A stretch of 64,000 nucleotides of DNA from Pseudomonadota bacterium (GCA_023404705.1 JAEYAU010000170.1:9338-73337), one strand, 5' to 3'. Positions 17,629-28,667 are shown, counted from the first letter of the stretch. A program made the numbers and translations. Notes: generated by a model from the letters alone, not told the origin.

Positions 17629-18558
17629 ATGCGTATCGTGGTCCATGGGCAGCAGGCCTTCGGCAAGGCGGTGCTCGAAGCGCTGCTCAAGCGCGGCGAC
17701 GAGGTGATCGCGGTCTATGTCGCGCCCGAGAAGCCCGGGCAGAAGGCGGATCCGCTGAAGGAAGCCGCGGTCGCCGCCGGCCTGCCGGTGTACCAGCCCG
17801 CCTCCTATCGCAAGCAGGAGGTCTGGGACGAGTTCAAGGCGCTCAAGCCCGACCTGCAGGTGATGGCCTTCGTCACTCTGTTCGTGCCCGAGGAATTCCT
17901 CAACATCCCGACCTATGGGTCGATCCAGTATCATCCCTCGCTGCTGCCGGCCTATCGCGGCGCGAGCGCGATCAACTGGCCGATCATCCTCGGCGAGAAG
18001 GAGACCGGGCTCTCGATCTTCTGGCCCGACAACGGTCTCGATACGGGCGACGTGCTGATCCAGAAGAAGACGCCGATCGGCCCCAAGGACACGCTCGGCA
18101 CCGTCTATTTCGACCGCCTGTTCCCGATGGGCGTCGACGCCATGCTCGAGTCGGTCGATCTCGTGAAAGCCGGCAAGGCGCCGCGCATCAAGCAGGACGA
18201 GTCGCTCGCCACATATGAGGGCCGCTGCACAGCCGAGACCGCGCGCATCGACTGGGGCAAGTCCTGGCGCCAGATCGATCCGCTGATCCGCGGCTGCAAT
18301 CCGGCGCCCGGCGCCTGGACCACCCTCGACGGCAAGACGCTGCAGATCTTCGATGCCGAGCCGATCCCCGCGAAAGACCCGAAAGGCATCGGCGGCAAGC
18401 TCGGCGAGATCGTCGAGGTCAGCGCCGACGGCTTCACGGTCGTGTGCGCGGATGGCCGCTTCAAGGTCACGCGCGTGAAGCCCGCCGACGGCGGCAAGGT
18501 CGGCGCCGGCGAATGGGCCAAGGCTGCCAACCTCGCGGCCGGCGCCCGCTTCGGCTGA
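17629..18558 (+). CDS. 10-formyltetrahydrofolate hydrolase-like formyltransferase (ALDH1L1 N-domain type)
   Basis: A 309-residue two-domain protein. The N-terminal formyltransferase fold carries YHPSLLPAYRGASAINW and the catalytic-type motif FWPDNGLDTGDVLIQKK, followed by a C-terminal OB-like domain. The block order and sequence recall the hydrolase domain of vertebrate 10-formyl-THF dehydrogenase (ALDH1L1) more than methionyl-tRNA formyltransferase, although annotation pipelines often give the latter name. It sits between frc and formate-THF ligase, so it may release formate and THF from 10-formyl-THF or otherwise balance the folate pool. The reaction is inferred. Confidence 0.75.
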   Translation: MRIVVHGQQAFGKAVLEALLKRGDEVIAVYVAPEKPGQKADPLKEAAVAAGLPVYQPASYRKQEVWDEFKALKPDLQVMAFVTLFVPEEFLNIPTYGSIQYHPSLLPAYRGASAINWPIILGEKETGLSIFWPDNGLDTGDVLIQKKTPIGPKDTLGTVYFDRLFPMGVDAMLESVDLVKAGKAPRIKQDESLATYEGRCTAETARIDWGKSWRQIDPLIRGCNPAPGAWTTLDGKTLQIFDAEPIPAKDPKGIGGKLGEIVEVSADGFTVVCADGRFKVTRVKPADGGKVGAGEWAKAANLAAGARFG

Positions 18559-18607
18559 TTTCCTCTCCGTTTCCCTCCCGCGTATCTCTCACCAGCAGGC
18601 CGATCCC

Positions 18608-20305
18608 ATGCCCGCCTCGCAGCACCAGAATCCCAAGTCGGACATCGAAATCTCTCAGGCCGCGCAGAAGCGGCCGATCCTCGACATCGCGCGCGAGAAG
18701 CTCGGCATCGCGCCCGAGCACCTCGAGCCCTATGGCCACTACAAGGCCAAGGTGTCGATGGACTACATCAAGTCGCTCAAGAACAAGAAGGACGGCAAGC
18801 TGATCCTGGTCTCGGCGATCTCACCGACGCCGGCCGGCGAGGGCAAGACCACGACCACGGTGGGTCTCACGGACGCGCTCAATCACATCGGCAAGAAGGC
18901 GATGCTCTGCCTGCGCGAGCCATCGCTCGGCCCGTCCTTCGGCATGAAGGGCGGCGCTGCCGGCGGCGGCTATGCCCAGGTCGTGCCGATGGAGGACATC
19001 AATCTCCACTTCACGGGCGACTTCCACGCGATCACCTCGGCGCACAATCTGCTCTCGGCGCTGATCGACAACCACATCTACTGGGGCAATGAGCTCGGCA
19101 TCGACAGCCGCCGCGTCGCCTGGCGCCGCGTCATGGACATGAACGACCGCGCGCTGCGCGAGATCGTCTGCTCGCTCGGCGGCGTTGCCAACGGCTATCC
19201 GCGCGAGGCCGGCTTCGACATCACGGTGGCGTCCGAGGTGATGGCGATCTTCTGCCTTGCCAAGGACCTCGATGACCTCAAGGAGCGCCTCGGCAACATC
19301 ATCATCGCGTATACGCGCGACCGTAAGCCGATCCGCGCCAAGGACGTCAAGGCGCATGGCGCCATGACGGCGCTGCTCAAGGAGGCGATCGCGCCGAACC
19401 TGGTGCAGACGCTGGAAGGCACGCCCGCCTTCATCCATGGCGGCCCGTTCGCCAATATCGCGCACGGCTGCAACTCGGTGGTCGCCACCCAGTCGGCGCT
19501 CAAGCTCGCCGACTACGTCGTGACCGAGGCCGGCTTCGGCGCCGATCTCGGTGGCGAGAAGTTCCTCGACATCAAGTGCCGCAAGACCGGCATGGCGCCG
19601 GATTGCGTGGTGCTGGTCGCCACCATCCGCGCGCTCAAGATGCACGGCGGCGTCAAGAAGGAGGATCTCAAGTCCGAGAACCTCAAGGCGCTGGAAGCCG
19701 GCATGGCGAACCTGCAGCGGCACGTCGAGAACATCCAGAAGTTCGGCCTCGCATCGGTGGTCTCGATCAACCGCTTCAGCGCCGACACGGATGCCGAGAT
19801 CGCGCTCGTGAAGGAAGCCTGCAAGAAGCTCGGCGTCGAGGCCGTGATGGCCGACCACTGGGCCGAAGGCGGCAAGGGCGCGGCGGACGTCGCGCGGGCG
19901 GTCGTGAAGGTGATCGATGAAGGCAAGAGCAAGCTCAAGCTGCTCTATCCGGACGACATGCCGCTGCTCGACAAGGTGCGCACGGTCGCGAAGGAGATCT
20001 ATCGCGCGAAGGACGTCTCTGCCGACAAGTCGGTGCGCGACCAGCTCGCGAGCTTCGAGTCCATGGGCTACGGCAAGCTGCCGATCTGCGTCGCCAAGAC
20101 GCAGTATTCGTTCTCGACCAATCCGGACGCCAAGGGCGCGCCGGTCGATCACGTGATCCCGATCCGCGAGGTGCGGCTCTCGGCGGGCGCCGAGTTCGTG
20201 GTGGTGATCTGCGGTGAGATCATGACCATGCCGGGCCTGCCCAAGGTGCCGTCCGCGGACTCGATCGACGTCGGCGCGGACGGGAAGATCGTCGGCTTGT
20301 TCTGA
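18608..20305 (+). CDS. fhs: formate--tetrahydrofolate ligase
   Basis: A 565-residue ATP-dependent enzyme making 10-formyl-THF from formate and THF. The ATP loop PTPAGEGKTTT begins at residue 73, and the family signatures EPSLGPSFGMKGGAAGGGYAQV and FANIAHGCNS are complete. Length matches bacterial Fhs. Placed after oxc and frc, it would direct formate from oxalate into the C1 pool for biosynthesis or the serine cycle, while formate dehydrogenase downstream offers the oxidative fate. Confidence 0.95.
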   Translation: MPASQHQNPKSDIEISQAAQKRPILDIAREKLGIAPEHLEPYGHYKAKVSMDYIKSLKNKKDGKLILVSAISPTPAGEGKTTTTVGLTDALNHIGKKAMLCLREPSLGPSFGMKGGAAGGGYAQVVPMEDINLHFTGDFHAITSAHNLLSALIDNHIYWGNELGIDSRRVAWRRVMDMNDRALREIVCSLGGVANGYPREAGFDITVASEVMAIFCLAKDLDDLKERLGNIIIAYTRDRKPIRAKDVKAHGAMTALLKEAIAPNLVQTLEGTPAFIHGGPFANIAHGCNSVVATQSALKLADYVVTEAGFGADLGGEKFLDIKCRKTGMAPDCVVLVATIRALKMHGGVKKEDLKSENLKALEAGMANLQRHVENIQKFGLASVVSINRFSADTDAEIALVKEACKKLGVEAVMADHWAEGGKGAADVARAVVKVIDEGKSKLKLLYPDDMPLLDKVRTVAKEIYRAKDVSADKSVRDQLASFESMGYGKLPICVAKTQYSFSTNPDAKGAPVDHVIPIREVRLSAGAEFVVVICGEIMTMPGLPKVPSADSIDVGADGKIVGLF

Positions 20306-20444
20306 CGAGTGGCATGCCACCGCCCTGAGCGTTTCAACGAACTGCCTTGCGCCGGCTTCATGCCGGCGCAATTGCGTTTGGATTGACGCGCGTCGGCATC
20401 GGCATAGACTTTCGTTCACGGGCTGGGCAACGGGGTCACCCGAT

Positions 20445-21068
20445 ATGTCCGGAGGGTCAGACGGCTGCGGATGCGGCGCGTGCCACCCGCAGGACGAGAA
20501 CGCTTCAGAACCCGCTTCATTCGCGCGCCGCGAGTGGCTCCTGACGGCGCTGGCGGCGGGCGTGGCATCGGCGCTGCCTGACGCTGCGGTCGCGGGCGAT
20601 CCGAAGGCGATACGGCCGCAGGAGGGCGACCAGTTCGTCTATGTCGCGGGCGAGCGGCAAGGCGAGGTGATCGCGCCGGCCGATCTCGTCGGCAAGCCGC
20701 CGGTGTTCGCCTGGCCGATGGATCCCGCGAACCGCATTCTGCGCGACGGCTCTCGCCTCAATCAGGTGCTGCTGGTCCATGTCGGCGAGGACGCGCTCGA
20801 CGAGGAGACGCGCGCGCGAGCAGCAGGCGGGGTCGTGGCCTACTCGGCCTCCTGCACGCACGCACTCTGCCCGGTGACCGGCTGGAAGGCCGAGCAGAAG
20901 ATCCTGAAATGCCATTGCCACAATTCCGAATACGACCCGCGGCTCGCCGCCAAGGTCGTGTTCGGTCCGGCGCCGCGGCCGCTGCCGGCGCTGCCATTGC
21001 GATTGGCCGACGGCGCTTTGGTCGCCGCCGGTCCGTTCATCGGGAGGGTCGGGCATGCCTCCGGATGA
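20445..21068 (+). CDS. Rieske [2Fe-2S] protein with twin-arginine-like signal
   Basis: A 207-residue protein. It starts with a Cys-rich leader (GCGCGACHP), then RREWLLTALAAGVASALP, a Tat-like membrane or export signal near residues 28-46. The Rieske cluster motif is C-T-H, 16 residues, then C-H-C-H (CTHALCPVTG and KCHCHNSEYDP), giving the two Cys and two His ligands. A GPAPRPLPALPL loop follows, as in Rieske folds. It lies 61 bases before the PQQ dehydrogenase gene, so it may be a periplasmic electron carrier for that enzyme; such pairing is uncommon and unproven. Confidence 0.78.
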   Translation: MSGGSDGCGCGACHPQDENASEPASFARREWLLTALAAGVASALPDAAVAGDPKAIRPQEGDQFVYVAGERQGEVIAPADLVGKPPVFAWPMDPANRILRDGSRLNQVLLVHVGEDALDEETRARAAGGVVAYSASCTHALCPVTGWKAEQKILKCHCHNSEYDPRLAAKVVFGPAPRPLPALPLRLADGALVAAGPFIGRVGHASG

Positions 21069-21129
21069 AGATGACGTCATGCCCGTTCGCGGGGGGCGCT
21101 CGACGAAAGCTCATTAACGGGAGGACGTG

Positions 21130-22854
21130 ATGCTCAGAGGAAGCGTGAGCCTGAGCGCTCTTGCGCTCGCACTGCTGCTGGTTCCGACCGAAGCCTGGTC
21201 CGGCGAAATCAAGAACTATTCGTCCGTCACGGATCAGCGGCTCGCCAAGCCGGAGCCCGGCAACTGGCTGATGTATCGCCGCACGCATGATGGAATGAAT
21301 TTCAGCCCGCTCGACAAGATCAATGCCGGCAATGTCAGGAACCTGGTGCCGGTCTGGACCTTTGCGACCGGCGTGAACGAGGCGCACGAGGCGCCGCCGA
21401 TCGTCAATAATGGCGTCATGTTCGTCTCCACGCCCGAGGGCCAGGTAATCGCGCTCGACGCCAAGACCGGCGATCTCCACTGGCGCTATAAGCGCAAGCT
21501 GCCCGAAGATCTGTTCCAGCTGCATCCGACCAATCGCGGCGTCGCGCTCTGGCAGGACAAGGTTTATCTCGCGACCACCGACGCGCATCTCGTGTCGATC
21601 GACGCGAAGACCGGCAAGGAGCTCTGGGCCAGCAAGGTCCAGGACTACAAGAAGGGTCACTACATGACCCTGGCGCCGCAAGTGATCGACGGCAAGATCC
21701 TCATCGGCGGCTCGGGCGGCGAGTTCGGCGTGCGCGGCTATATCGCGGCCTATGACGGCAACAGCGGCAAGGAGCTGTGGCGCACCTACACGGTGCCGGC
21801 GCCGGGCGAGCCCGGCTCCGAGACCTGGCGCGGCGACGACTGGAAGACCGGCGGCGGCTCCGCCTGGCTCGGCGGCAACTATGATCCGGAGCTCAAGATC
21901 GCCTATTGGGGCGTCGGCAATGCCGCGCCGTGGCCGGGCGATGCGCATCCGGGCGACAATCTTTACACCACCTCGGTGATCGGGCTCGATCCGGACACCG
22001 GCAAGATCAAGCAGCACTTCCAGTATCACCAGAACGACTCGTGGGACTGGGACGAGGTCGATCCGCCGATCCTGGTGGACGTGCGGCGCGGCGATCGCAC
22101 CGTGAAGGCGCTCGTGCATCCGGGTCGCAATGGCTATCTCTGGACGCTCGAGCGCGCCGGCGAGGGCATCAAGTTCGTCGCGGCCCAGCCCTACGTGCAT
22201 CAGGACGTCTTCACGAAGGTGGACGAGAAGACAGGCCGGCCGACCTATGATCCCGCGAAGACGCCGGCGGTCGGCAAGACCGTCACGTTCTGTCCGTCAT
22301 TGTGGGGTGGCAAGGACTGGCCTTCGGCCTCCTACAGTCCGTCGACCGGGCTGCTCTACATCCCGGCCAACGACAATCTGTGCGGCACGCTGGTGGGCGA
22401 GAAGAAGCCGTTGGTGGAGGGCCAGCTGTGGCTCGGCGCCGACGTCGACAAGCTCGACCTCAGCCTGCCGCGCTCGCAGACTTACATCGGCGAGATGCAG
22501 GCCTGGGATCTGGTGTCGGGCAAGAAGGTCTGGTCGCACAAGTTCCCGCACCAGCTCTTCGCGTCCGTGCTCTCGACCGGCGGTGGCCTCGTCTTCGCGG
22601 GCGGCACCAATGATCGCATGTTCCGCGCCTTCGATGCCAAGACCGGCGAGGTGCTCTGGCAGCAGCGCACCAATTCCGGAATCATGGGCGCGCCCGTTGC
22701 CTTCGAGGTGGACGGCGAGCAGTACATCGCGGTGCAGTCCGGCTGGGGCGTCGACGGCCAGCGCATCCAGGACGCGCTGAGCAAACTCAATGTCGGCGTG
22801 GTGCCCGACGTGCCGCAAGGCGGCGTCGTGTGGGTGTTCGCGCTGAAGAAGTGA
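21130..22854 (+). CDS. PQQ-dependent alcohol dehydrogenase, lanthanide-type active site
   Basis: A 574-residue periplasmic quinoprotein with a signal peptide of about 24 residues and an eight-bladed propeller with repeats such as ALDAKTGDLHW and AFDAKTGEVLW. Predicted metal ligands are E198 (GEFGVRG), N264 (GVGNAAPW) and catalytic D306 in WDWD. D308, two residues later, matches the extra Asp that marks lanthanide-using XoxF and ExaF/PedH enzymes. The vicinal Cys pair normally seen after strand W2 is replaced by Q130-L131. ATG 21130 is chosen over GTG 21127 for spacing to GGGAGG. PQQ is made by the operon at 37.3-40.6 kb. The substrate is unknown; methanol, ethanol or a larger alcohol are all possible. 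Confidence 0.85.
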   Translation: MLRGSVSLSALALALLLVPTEAWSGEIKNYSSVTDQRLAKPEPGNWLMYRRTHDGMNFSPLDKINAGNVRNLVPVWTFATGVNEAHEAPPIVNNGVMFVSTPEGQVIALDAKTGDLHWRYKRKLPEDLFQLHPTNRGVALWQDKVYLATTDAHLVSIDAKTGKELWASKVQDYKKGHYMTLAPQVIDGKILIGGSGGEFGVRGYIAAYDGNSGKELWRTYTVPAPGEPGSETWRGDDWKTGGGSAWLGGNYDPELKIAYWGVGNAAPWPGDAHPGDNLYTTSVIGLDPDTGKIKQHFQYHQNDSWDWDEVDPPILVDVRRGDRTVKALVHPGRNGYLWTLERAGEGIKFVAAQPYVHQDVFTKVDEKTGRPTYDPAKTPAVGKTVTFCPSLWGGKDWPSASYSPSTGLLYIPANDNLCGTLVGEKKPLVEGQLWLGADVDKLDLSLPRSQTYIGEMQAWDLVSGKKVWSHKFPHQLFASVLSTGGGLVFAGGTNDRMFRAFDAKTGEVLWQQRTNSGIMGAPVAFEVDGEQYIAVQSGWGVDGQRIQDALSKLNVGVVPDVPQGGVVWVFALKK

Positions 22855-22889
22855 GGTGTGACCTGCCGACTGGCGGCGCTCTCAGCCGG

Positions 22890-22941
22890 CTCTCTCCCCC
22901 GCTTGCGGGGGGGAGTTGGAGAGGGGGCGCCGCTTGCTCCG
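22890..22941. repeat. dispersed palindromic repeat, family P (half copy)
   Basis: A single CTCCCCCGCTTGCGGGGGGG-type hairpin followed by AGAGGGGGCGCCGCTTGCT, identical in layout to the left half of the copy at 38719-38826; the right half is missing. It lies between the convergent PQQ dehydrogenase and LysR genes. Confidence 0.7.
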
Positions 22942-22996
22942 TGTTTGCAGTCTTCGGAGCGCCTCGCGGATTTCGCTTCGCTCATCCGGGCTACGG

Positions 22997-23890
22997 TCAC
23001 GCATCGAAGGTCTGCGCCAGCCGCCGCGCTTCCGCGACCAGCGCCGCGGTGAGCGGCGTCATCGGCTCGCGCTGTGGCACGACGAGACCGATCGTGTGCA
23101 GCGCTTCGGGCTCGGCGATCGGGATGGCGCGGATCTGGTCCGTGAGGCCGAGCGTCTCGGCGAGCTTGGCCGGCATGATCGAGGCCCAGCGCGCGGTGCG
23201 CACATGGGAGAACAGCACGATCATCGAGTTCGACTCCAGCATGGGCTGCGGATCGCCGCCGGCGGCGCGCAGCAGGCTCTCGACGATGCGGCGGTTCTGC
23301 ATGTCGGGCGTGAGCAGGCAGAGCGGCACTTGCGCGACCTCCGACCAGGTGACGCTGTCGCGATTGCCGAGCGGCGCGTCGGACGCCGTGATGAGCTGAT
23401 AGCGCTCCTGGTAGAGCGGGATTGCGGTGACGCGGCCGAGCGGCTCGTTGTCGAGATAAGTAAGGCCGGCATCCACCTCGAGGTTCTCCAGATGCGTCAG
23501 GATCTCGATCGAGGTGCGCGACAGAATCGTGAAGCGCACATCGGGATGGCGCGCGCGGTAGGGCGTGGTGAGCGCCGCCACCATGGCGAGCGCCGTCGGG
23601 ATCGCGGCGATCCGCACGCGACCCGCGAGGCCGTGCTTGAGCGCCTTGATCTCCTCGCGCATGGCGCGCGTGTCGCCGACAATGCGCAGCGCCCATTCGC
23701 GCGTGCGCTCGCCCTCCGCGGTCAGGCCGATGAAGCGGGAGCCGCGCTGCACCAGGAGCACGCCGAGCTGCTCCTCGAGCTGCTTGATGCCAGCCGAGAG
23801 GGTGGGCTGGGTGACGCCGCAGGCCTCCGCCGCGCGGCCGAAATGGCGCTCGCGGGCGAGCGCCAGCAGATATTCCAGCTTGTCGATCAC
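22997..23890 (-). CDS. LysR-family transcriptional regulator of formate dehydrogenase genes
   Basis: A 297-residue LysR protein. Its N-terminal helix-turn-helix reads HFGRAAEACGVTQPTLSAGIKQLEEQLG, and the rest is a periplasmic-binding-type effector domain. I chose GTG 23890 (MIDKLEYLLALARE), the usual start of this subgroup; a TTG at 23902 is also in frame. It is divergent from the formate dehydrogenase genes, with a palindromic LysR box in the 124-base gap, so it most likely controls them in response to formate or a related signal. Confidence 0.87.
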   Translation of the reverse strand: MIDKLEYLLALARERHFGRAAEACGVTQPTLSAGIKQLEEQLGVLLVQRGSRFIGLTAEGERTREWALRIVGDTRAMREEIKALKHGLAGRVRIAAIPTALAMVAALTTPYRARHPDVRFTILSRTSIEILTHLENLEVDAGLTYLDNEPLGRVTAIPLYQERYQLITASDAPLGNRDSVTWSEVAQVPLCLLTPDMQNRRIVESLLRAAGGDPQPMLESNSMIVLFSHVRTARWASIMPAKLAETLGLTDQIRAIPIAEPEALHTIGLVVPQREPMTPLTAALVAEARRLAQTFDA

Positions 23891-23941
23891 AGAGGGCCCC
23901 AATCTGGGAGCTAAGTTCCTATTGCAACTGCATAATCCGCT

Positions 23942-23960
23942 CGATAGAAATTTTCAATCG
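23942..23960. promoter_or_regulatory. LysR-type operator between the regulator and formate dehydrogenase genes
   Basis: CGATAGAAATTTTCAATCG is a 19-base near-perfect palindrome with one mismatched arm pair. It contains the LysR signature T-N11-A (T23945, A23957) and sits in an AT-rich patch midway between the divergent start codons. This position fits a shared regulatory site. No experiment supports it here. Confidence 0.6.
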
Positions 23961-24014
23961 TCGGATCGCGAAGAGGGTATTGTTTCTGGTATGCCAGAGA
24001 GTCACTTTTCCGGA

Positions 24015-25733
<1,719 letters not shown>

Positions 25734-25765
25734 TGTCGCCGAACCCGACCCCGAGGGTGTGACTC

Positions 25766-28657
25766 ATGGACGATAAGACGAAGGCGCCGGTCGGCTACGG
25801 CCACGACCAGAAGGGCGCGGCCGGCGGCGAAGCCAAGAACGATGGCCGCGTGCATGTGGTGCATGCGGAGGCCGAAGGCGCCGGCAAGACCGTGACGTTC
25901 ATGCTTGATGGCCGCGAGGTCGCGGCGGGCGAGAACGAGACGATCTGGCAGGTCGCCAAGCGCCAGGGCACGGACATCCCGCATCTCTGCTACTCGCCCG
26001 AGCCCGGCTATCGGCCGGACGGCAATTGCCGCGCCTGCATGGTGGAGATCGAGGGCGAGCGCGTGCTCGCGGCGAGCTGCCTGCGCAAGCCGACGCAGGG
26101 CATGAAAGTCGTCACCGCGTCGGATCGCGCCAAGACGGCGCGTCGCATGGTGTTCGAGCTGCTGGTCTCGGATCAGCCGCAGCGCGAGACGCAGGCGCAC
26201 GACCCGATCTCCAAGTTCTGGAGCTGGGCCGAGCGCATGGACGTGATCACGGGCCGCTTTCCGAAGGGCGAGCGGCCGGTCGCGGACCGCAGCCATCCCG
26301 CCATGGCCGTGAACCTCGATGCCTGCATCCACTGCAATCTCTGCGTCCGCGCGTGTCGCGAAGTGCAAGTGAACGACGTCATCGGCATGGCGGGCCGCGG
26401 TCACAACGAGAAGATCGTCTTCGACTTCGACGATCCGATGGGCGCGTCCACCTGCGTTGCCTGCGGTGAATGCGTGCAGGCCTGCCCGACGGGCGCGCTG
26501 ATGCCCGCGACGCTGGTGAACGAAGAGAATGTCCGCACCGAGTTTCCGGACCGCAAGGTGGACAGCGTCTGCCCCTATTGCGGCGTCGGCTGCCAGCTCA
26601 CCTACAACATCAAGGACGACAAGCTGCTTTACGTGACGGGGCGCGAGGGCCCGGCGAACGAGAACCGGCTCTGCGTGAAGGGCCGCTTCGGCTTCGACTA
26701 CGTGCATCACAAGCATCGCCTGACGCAGCCGCTCATCCGCAAGGAGGGCGTGCCGAAGCATGCGAACGACCAGATCGATCCCGCCAATCCGTGGACGCAT
26801 TTCCGTCCCGCCACATGGGAGGAGGCGCTCGAGAAGGCGGCCTCGGGCCTGAAGCAGATTCGCGATCGCGACGGCTCGAAGGCGCTCGCCGGCTTCGGCT
26901 CCGCCAAGGCCTCGAACGAGGAAGCGTATCTGTTCCAGAAGCTGGTGCGCGCCGGCTTCGGCACCAACAATGTCGACCACTGCACGCGGCTCTGTCACGC
27001 GAGCTCGGTGGCGGCGCTGCTGGAAGGCGTCGGGTCGGGCGCCGTGACCGCCACCTTCAACGAGGTGAAGAATTCGGACGTCATCATCGTCATCGGCGCC
27101 AACCCGACCGAGAACCATCCGGTCGCCGCCACCTACTTCAAGCAGGCCGCGAAGCGCGGCGCCAAGCTCGTCATCATGGATCCGCGCGGCACCGCGATGA
27201 AGCGCCACGCCGCCTATATGATGCAGTTCAAGAACGGCACCGACGTGGCGATGCTCAACGCCATGCTCAATGTGATCGTCACCGAGAAGCTGTACGACCA
27301 GCAATACGTGCAGACCTACACCGAGGGCTTCACGGGCTTCGCGGATCACATCAAGGACTTCACGCCCGAGGAGATGGCGCCGATCTGCGGCATCCCGGCC
27401 GACACCTTGCGTGAGGTCGCGCGCGTCTATGCGCGCGCCGAGCGGGCGATCATCTTCTGGGGCATGGGCGTGTCGCAGCACACCCACGGCACCGACAATG
27501 CGCGCTGCCTGATCGCGCTGGCGCTGCTCACCGGCCATGTGGGCCGGCCCGGCACCGGCCTGCATCCGCTGCGCGGTCAGAACAACGTGCAGGGCGCTTC
27601 GGACGCCGGCCTGATCCCGATGTTCTTCCCGGACTACAAGTCGGTGGAGACGCCGGACATCCGCCTCAGGTTCGAGAAGGCCTGGGGCACCACGCTCAAT
27701 CCGAAGAAGGGCCTCACGGTCGTCGAGATCATGAAGGCGATCGACGCGGACGAGATCAAGGGCATGTACATCCTGGGCGAGAACCCGGCGATGTCGGACC
27801 CCGATCTCAACCACGCGCGTCACGCGCTGGCGCATCTCGAGCATCTCGTGGTGCAGGACCTGTTCCTCACCGAGACCGCGTGGCACGCGGACGTGGTGCT
27901 GCCCGCGTCGGCCTGGCCCGAGAAGGACGGCACCGTCACCAACACGAACCGTCAGGTGCAGATCGGCCGCAAGGCGCTCCCTCTGCCGGGCGATGCCAAG
28001 CCCGACTGGTGGATCACGCAGGAGATCGCGCGCCGCATCGGCCTCGATTGGAACTACACGCATCCGAGCGAGATCTTCACCGAGATGGCCTCGCTGATGC
28101 CGTCGCTCGACAACATCTCGTGGGAGCGCGTCGAGCGCGAGAGCTCGGTCACCTATCCGACCGACGCGCCGGACAAGCCCGGGCACGACGTGGTGTTCGG
28201 CGACGGCTTTCCGCGACCGGGCGGCGTCGCCAGGCTGGTCGCCGCCAAGGTCACGCCGCCGGACGAGCAGCCCGACGCCGAGTATCCGATGGTGCTCACC
28301 ACGGGCCGGCAGCTCGAGCATTGGCACACGGGCGCGATGACGCGGCGCTCCGACACGCTCGATGCGCTGGAGCCCGGCCCGACCGCCGGTCTCTCGCGCG
28401 GCACCATCGCGCGGCTCGGCATCACGGCCGGCGATCTCGTGCGCGTCACCACGCGGCGCGGCACCGTCGATCTCACGGCACGCCAGGACGACGCGGTGCC
28501 GGACGGCGTCGTATTCATCCCCTTCGCCTATGTGGAGGCGGCCGCGAACCTGCTCACCAATCCGGCGCTCGATCCGTTCGGCAAGATCCCCGAGTTCAAG
28601 TATTGCGCCGCGCGGGTGGAAGCGATCGATCCGGCGACCAGGGTGGCCGCGGAGTAG
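25766..28657 (+). CDS. fdsA: NAD-dependent formate dehydrogenase, molybdo/tungsto-enzyme alpha subunit
   Basis: A 963-residue catalytic subunit oxidising formate to CO2. In order: an N-terminal [2Fe-2S] ferredoxin-like domain (CYSPEPGYRPDGNCRACM), a His/Cys cluster region, two ferredoxin-type [4Fe-4S] sites (CIHCNLCVRAC, CVACGECVQACPTGA), the molybdopterin domain cluster CPYCGVGC, and the active site TRLCHASSV, where C410 replaces selenocysteine. There is no signal peptide, so the complex is cytoplasmic. The gene follows the fused beta subunit by 32 bases. It supplies NADH from formate made by oxalate or C1 oxidation. Mo versus W cannot be told from this sequence. Confidence 0.94.
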   Translation: MDDKTKAPVGYGHDQKGAAGGEAKNDGRVHVVHAEAEGAGKTVTFMLDGREVAAGENETIWQVAKRQGTDIPHLCYSPEPGYRPDGNCRACMVEIEGERVLAASCLRKPTQGMKVVTASDRAKTARRMVFELLVSDQPQRETQAHDPISKFWSWAERMDVITGRFPKGERPVADRSHPAMAVNLDACIHCNLCVRACREVQVNDVIGMAGRGHNEKIVFDFDDPMGASTCVACGECVQACPTGALMPATLVNEENVRTEFPDRKVDSVCPYCGVGCQLTYNIKDDKLLYVTGREGPANENRLCVKGRFGFDYVHHKHRLTQPLIRKEGVPKHANDQIDPANPWTHFRPATWEEALEKAASGLKQIRDRDGSKALAGFGSAKASNEEAYLFQKLVRAGFGTNNVDHCTRLCHASSVAALLEGVGSGAVTATFNEVKNSDVIIVIGANPTENHPVAATYFKQAAKRGAKLVIMDPRGTAMKRHAAYMMQFKNGTDVAMLNAMLNVIVTEKLYDQQYVQTYTEGFTGFADHIKDFTPEEMAPICGIPADTLREVARVYARAERAIIFWGMGVSQHTHGTDNARCLIALALLTGHVGRPGTGLHPLRGQNNVQGASDAGLIPMFFPDYKSVETPDIRLRFEKAWGTTLNPKKGLTVVEIMKAIDADEIKGMYILGENPAMSDPDLNHARHALAHLEHLVVQDLFLTETAWHADVVLPASAWPEKDGTVTNTNRQVQIGRKALPLPGDAKPDWWITQEIARRIGLDWNYTHPSEIFTEMASLMPSLDNISWERVERESSVTYPTDAPDKPGHDVVFGDGFPRPGGVARLVAAKVTPPDEQPDAEYPMVLTTGRQLEHWHTGAMTRRSDTLDALEPGPTAGLSRGTIARLGITAGDLVRVTTRRGTVDLTARQDDAVPDGVVFIPFAYVEAAANLLTNPALDPFGKIPEFKYCAARVEAIDPATRVAAE

Positions 28658-28667
28658 GGGAGTCGGC

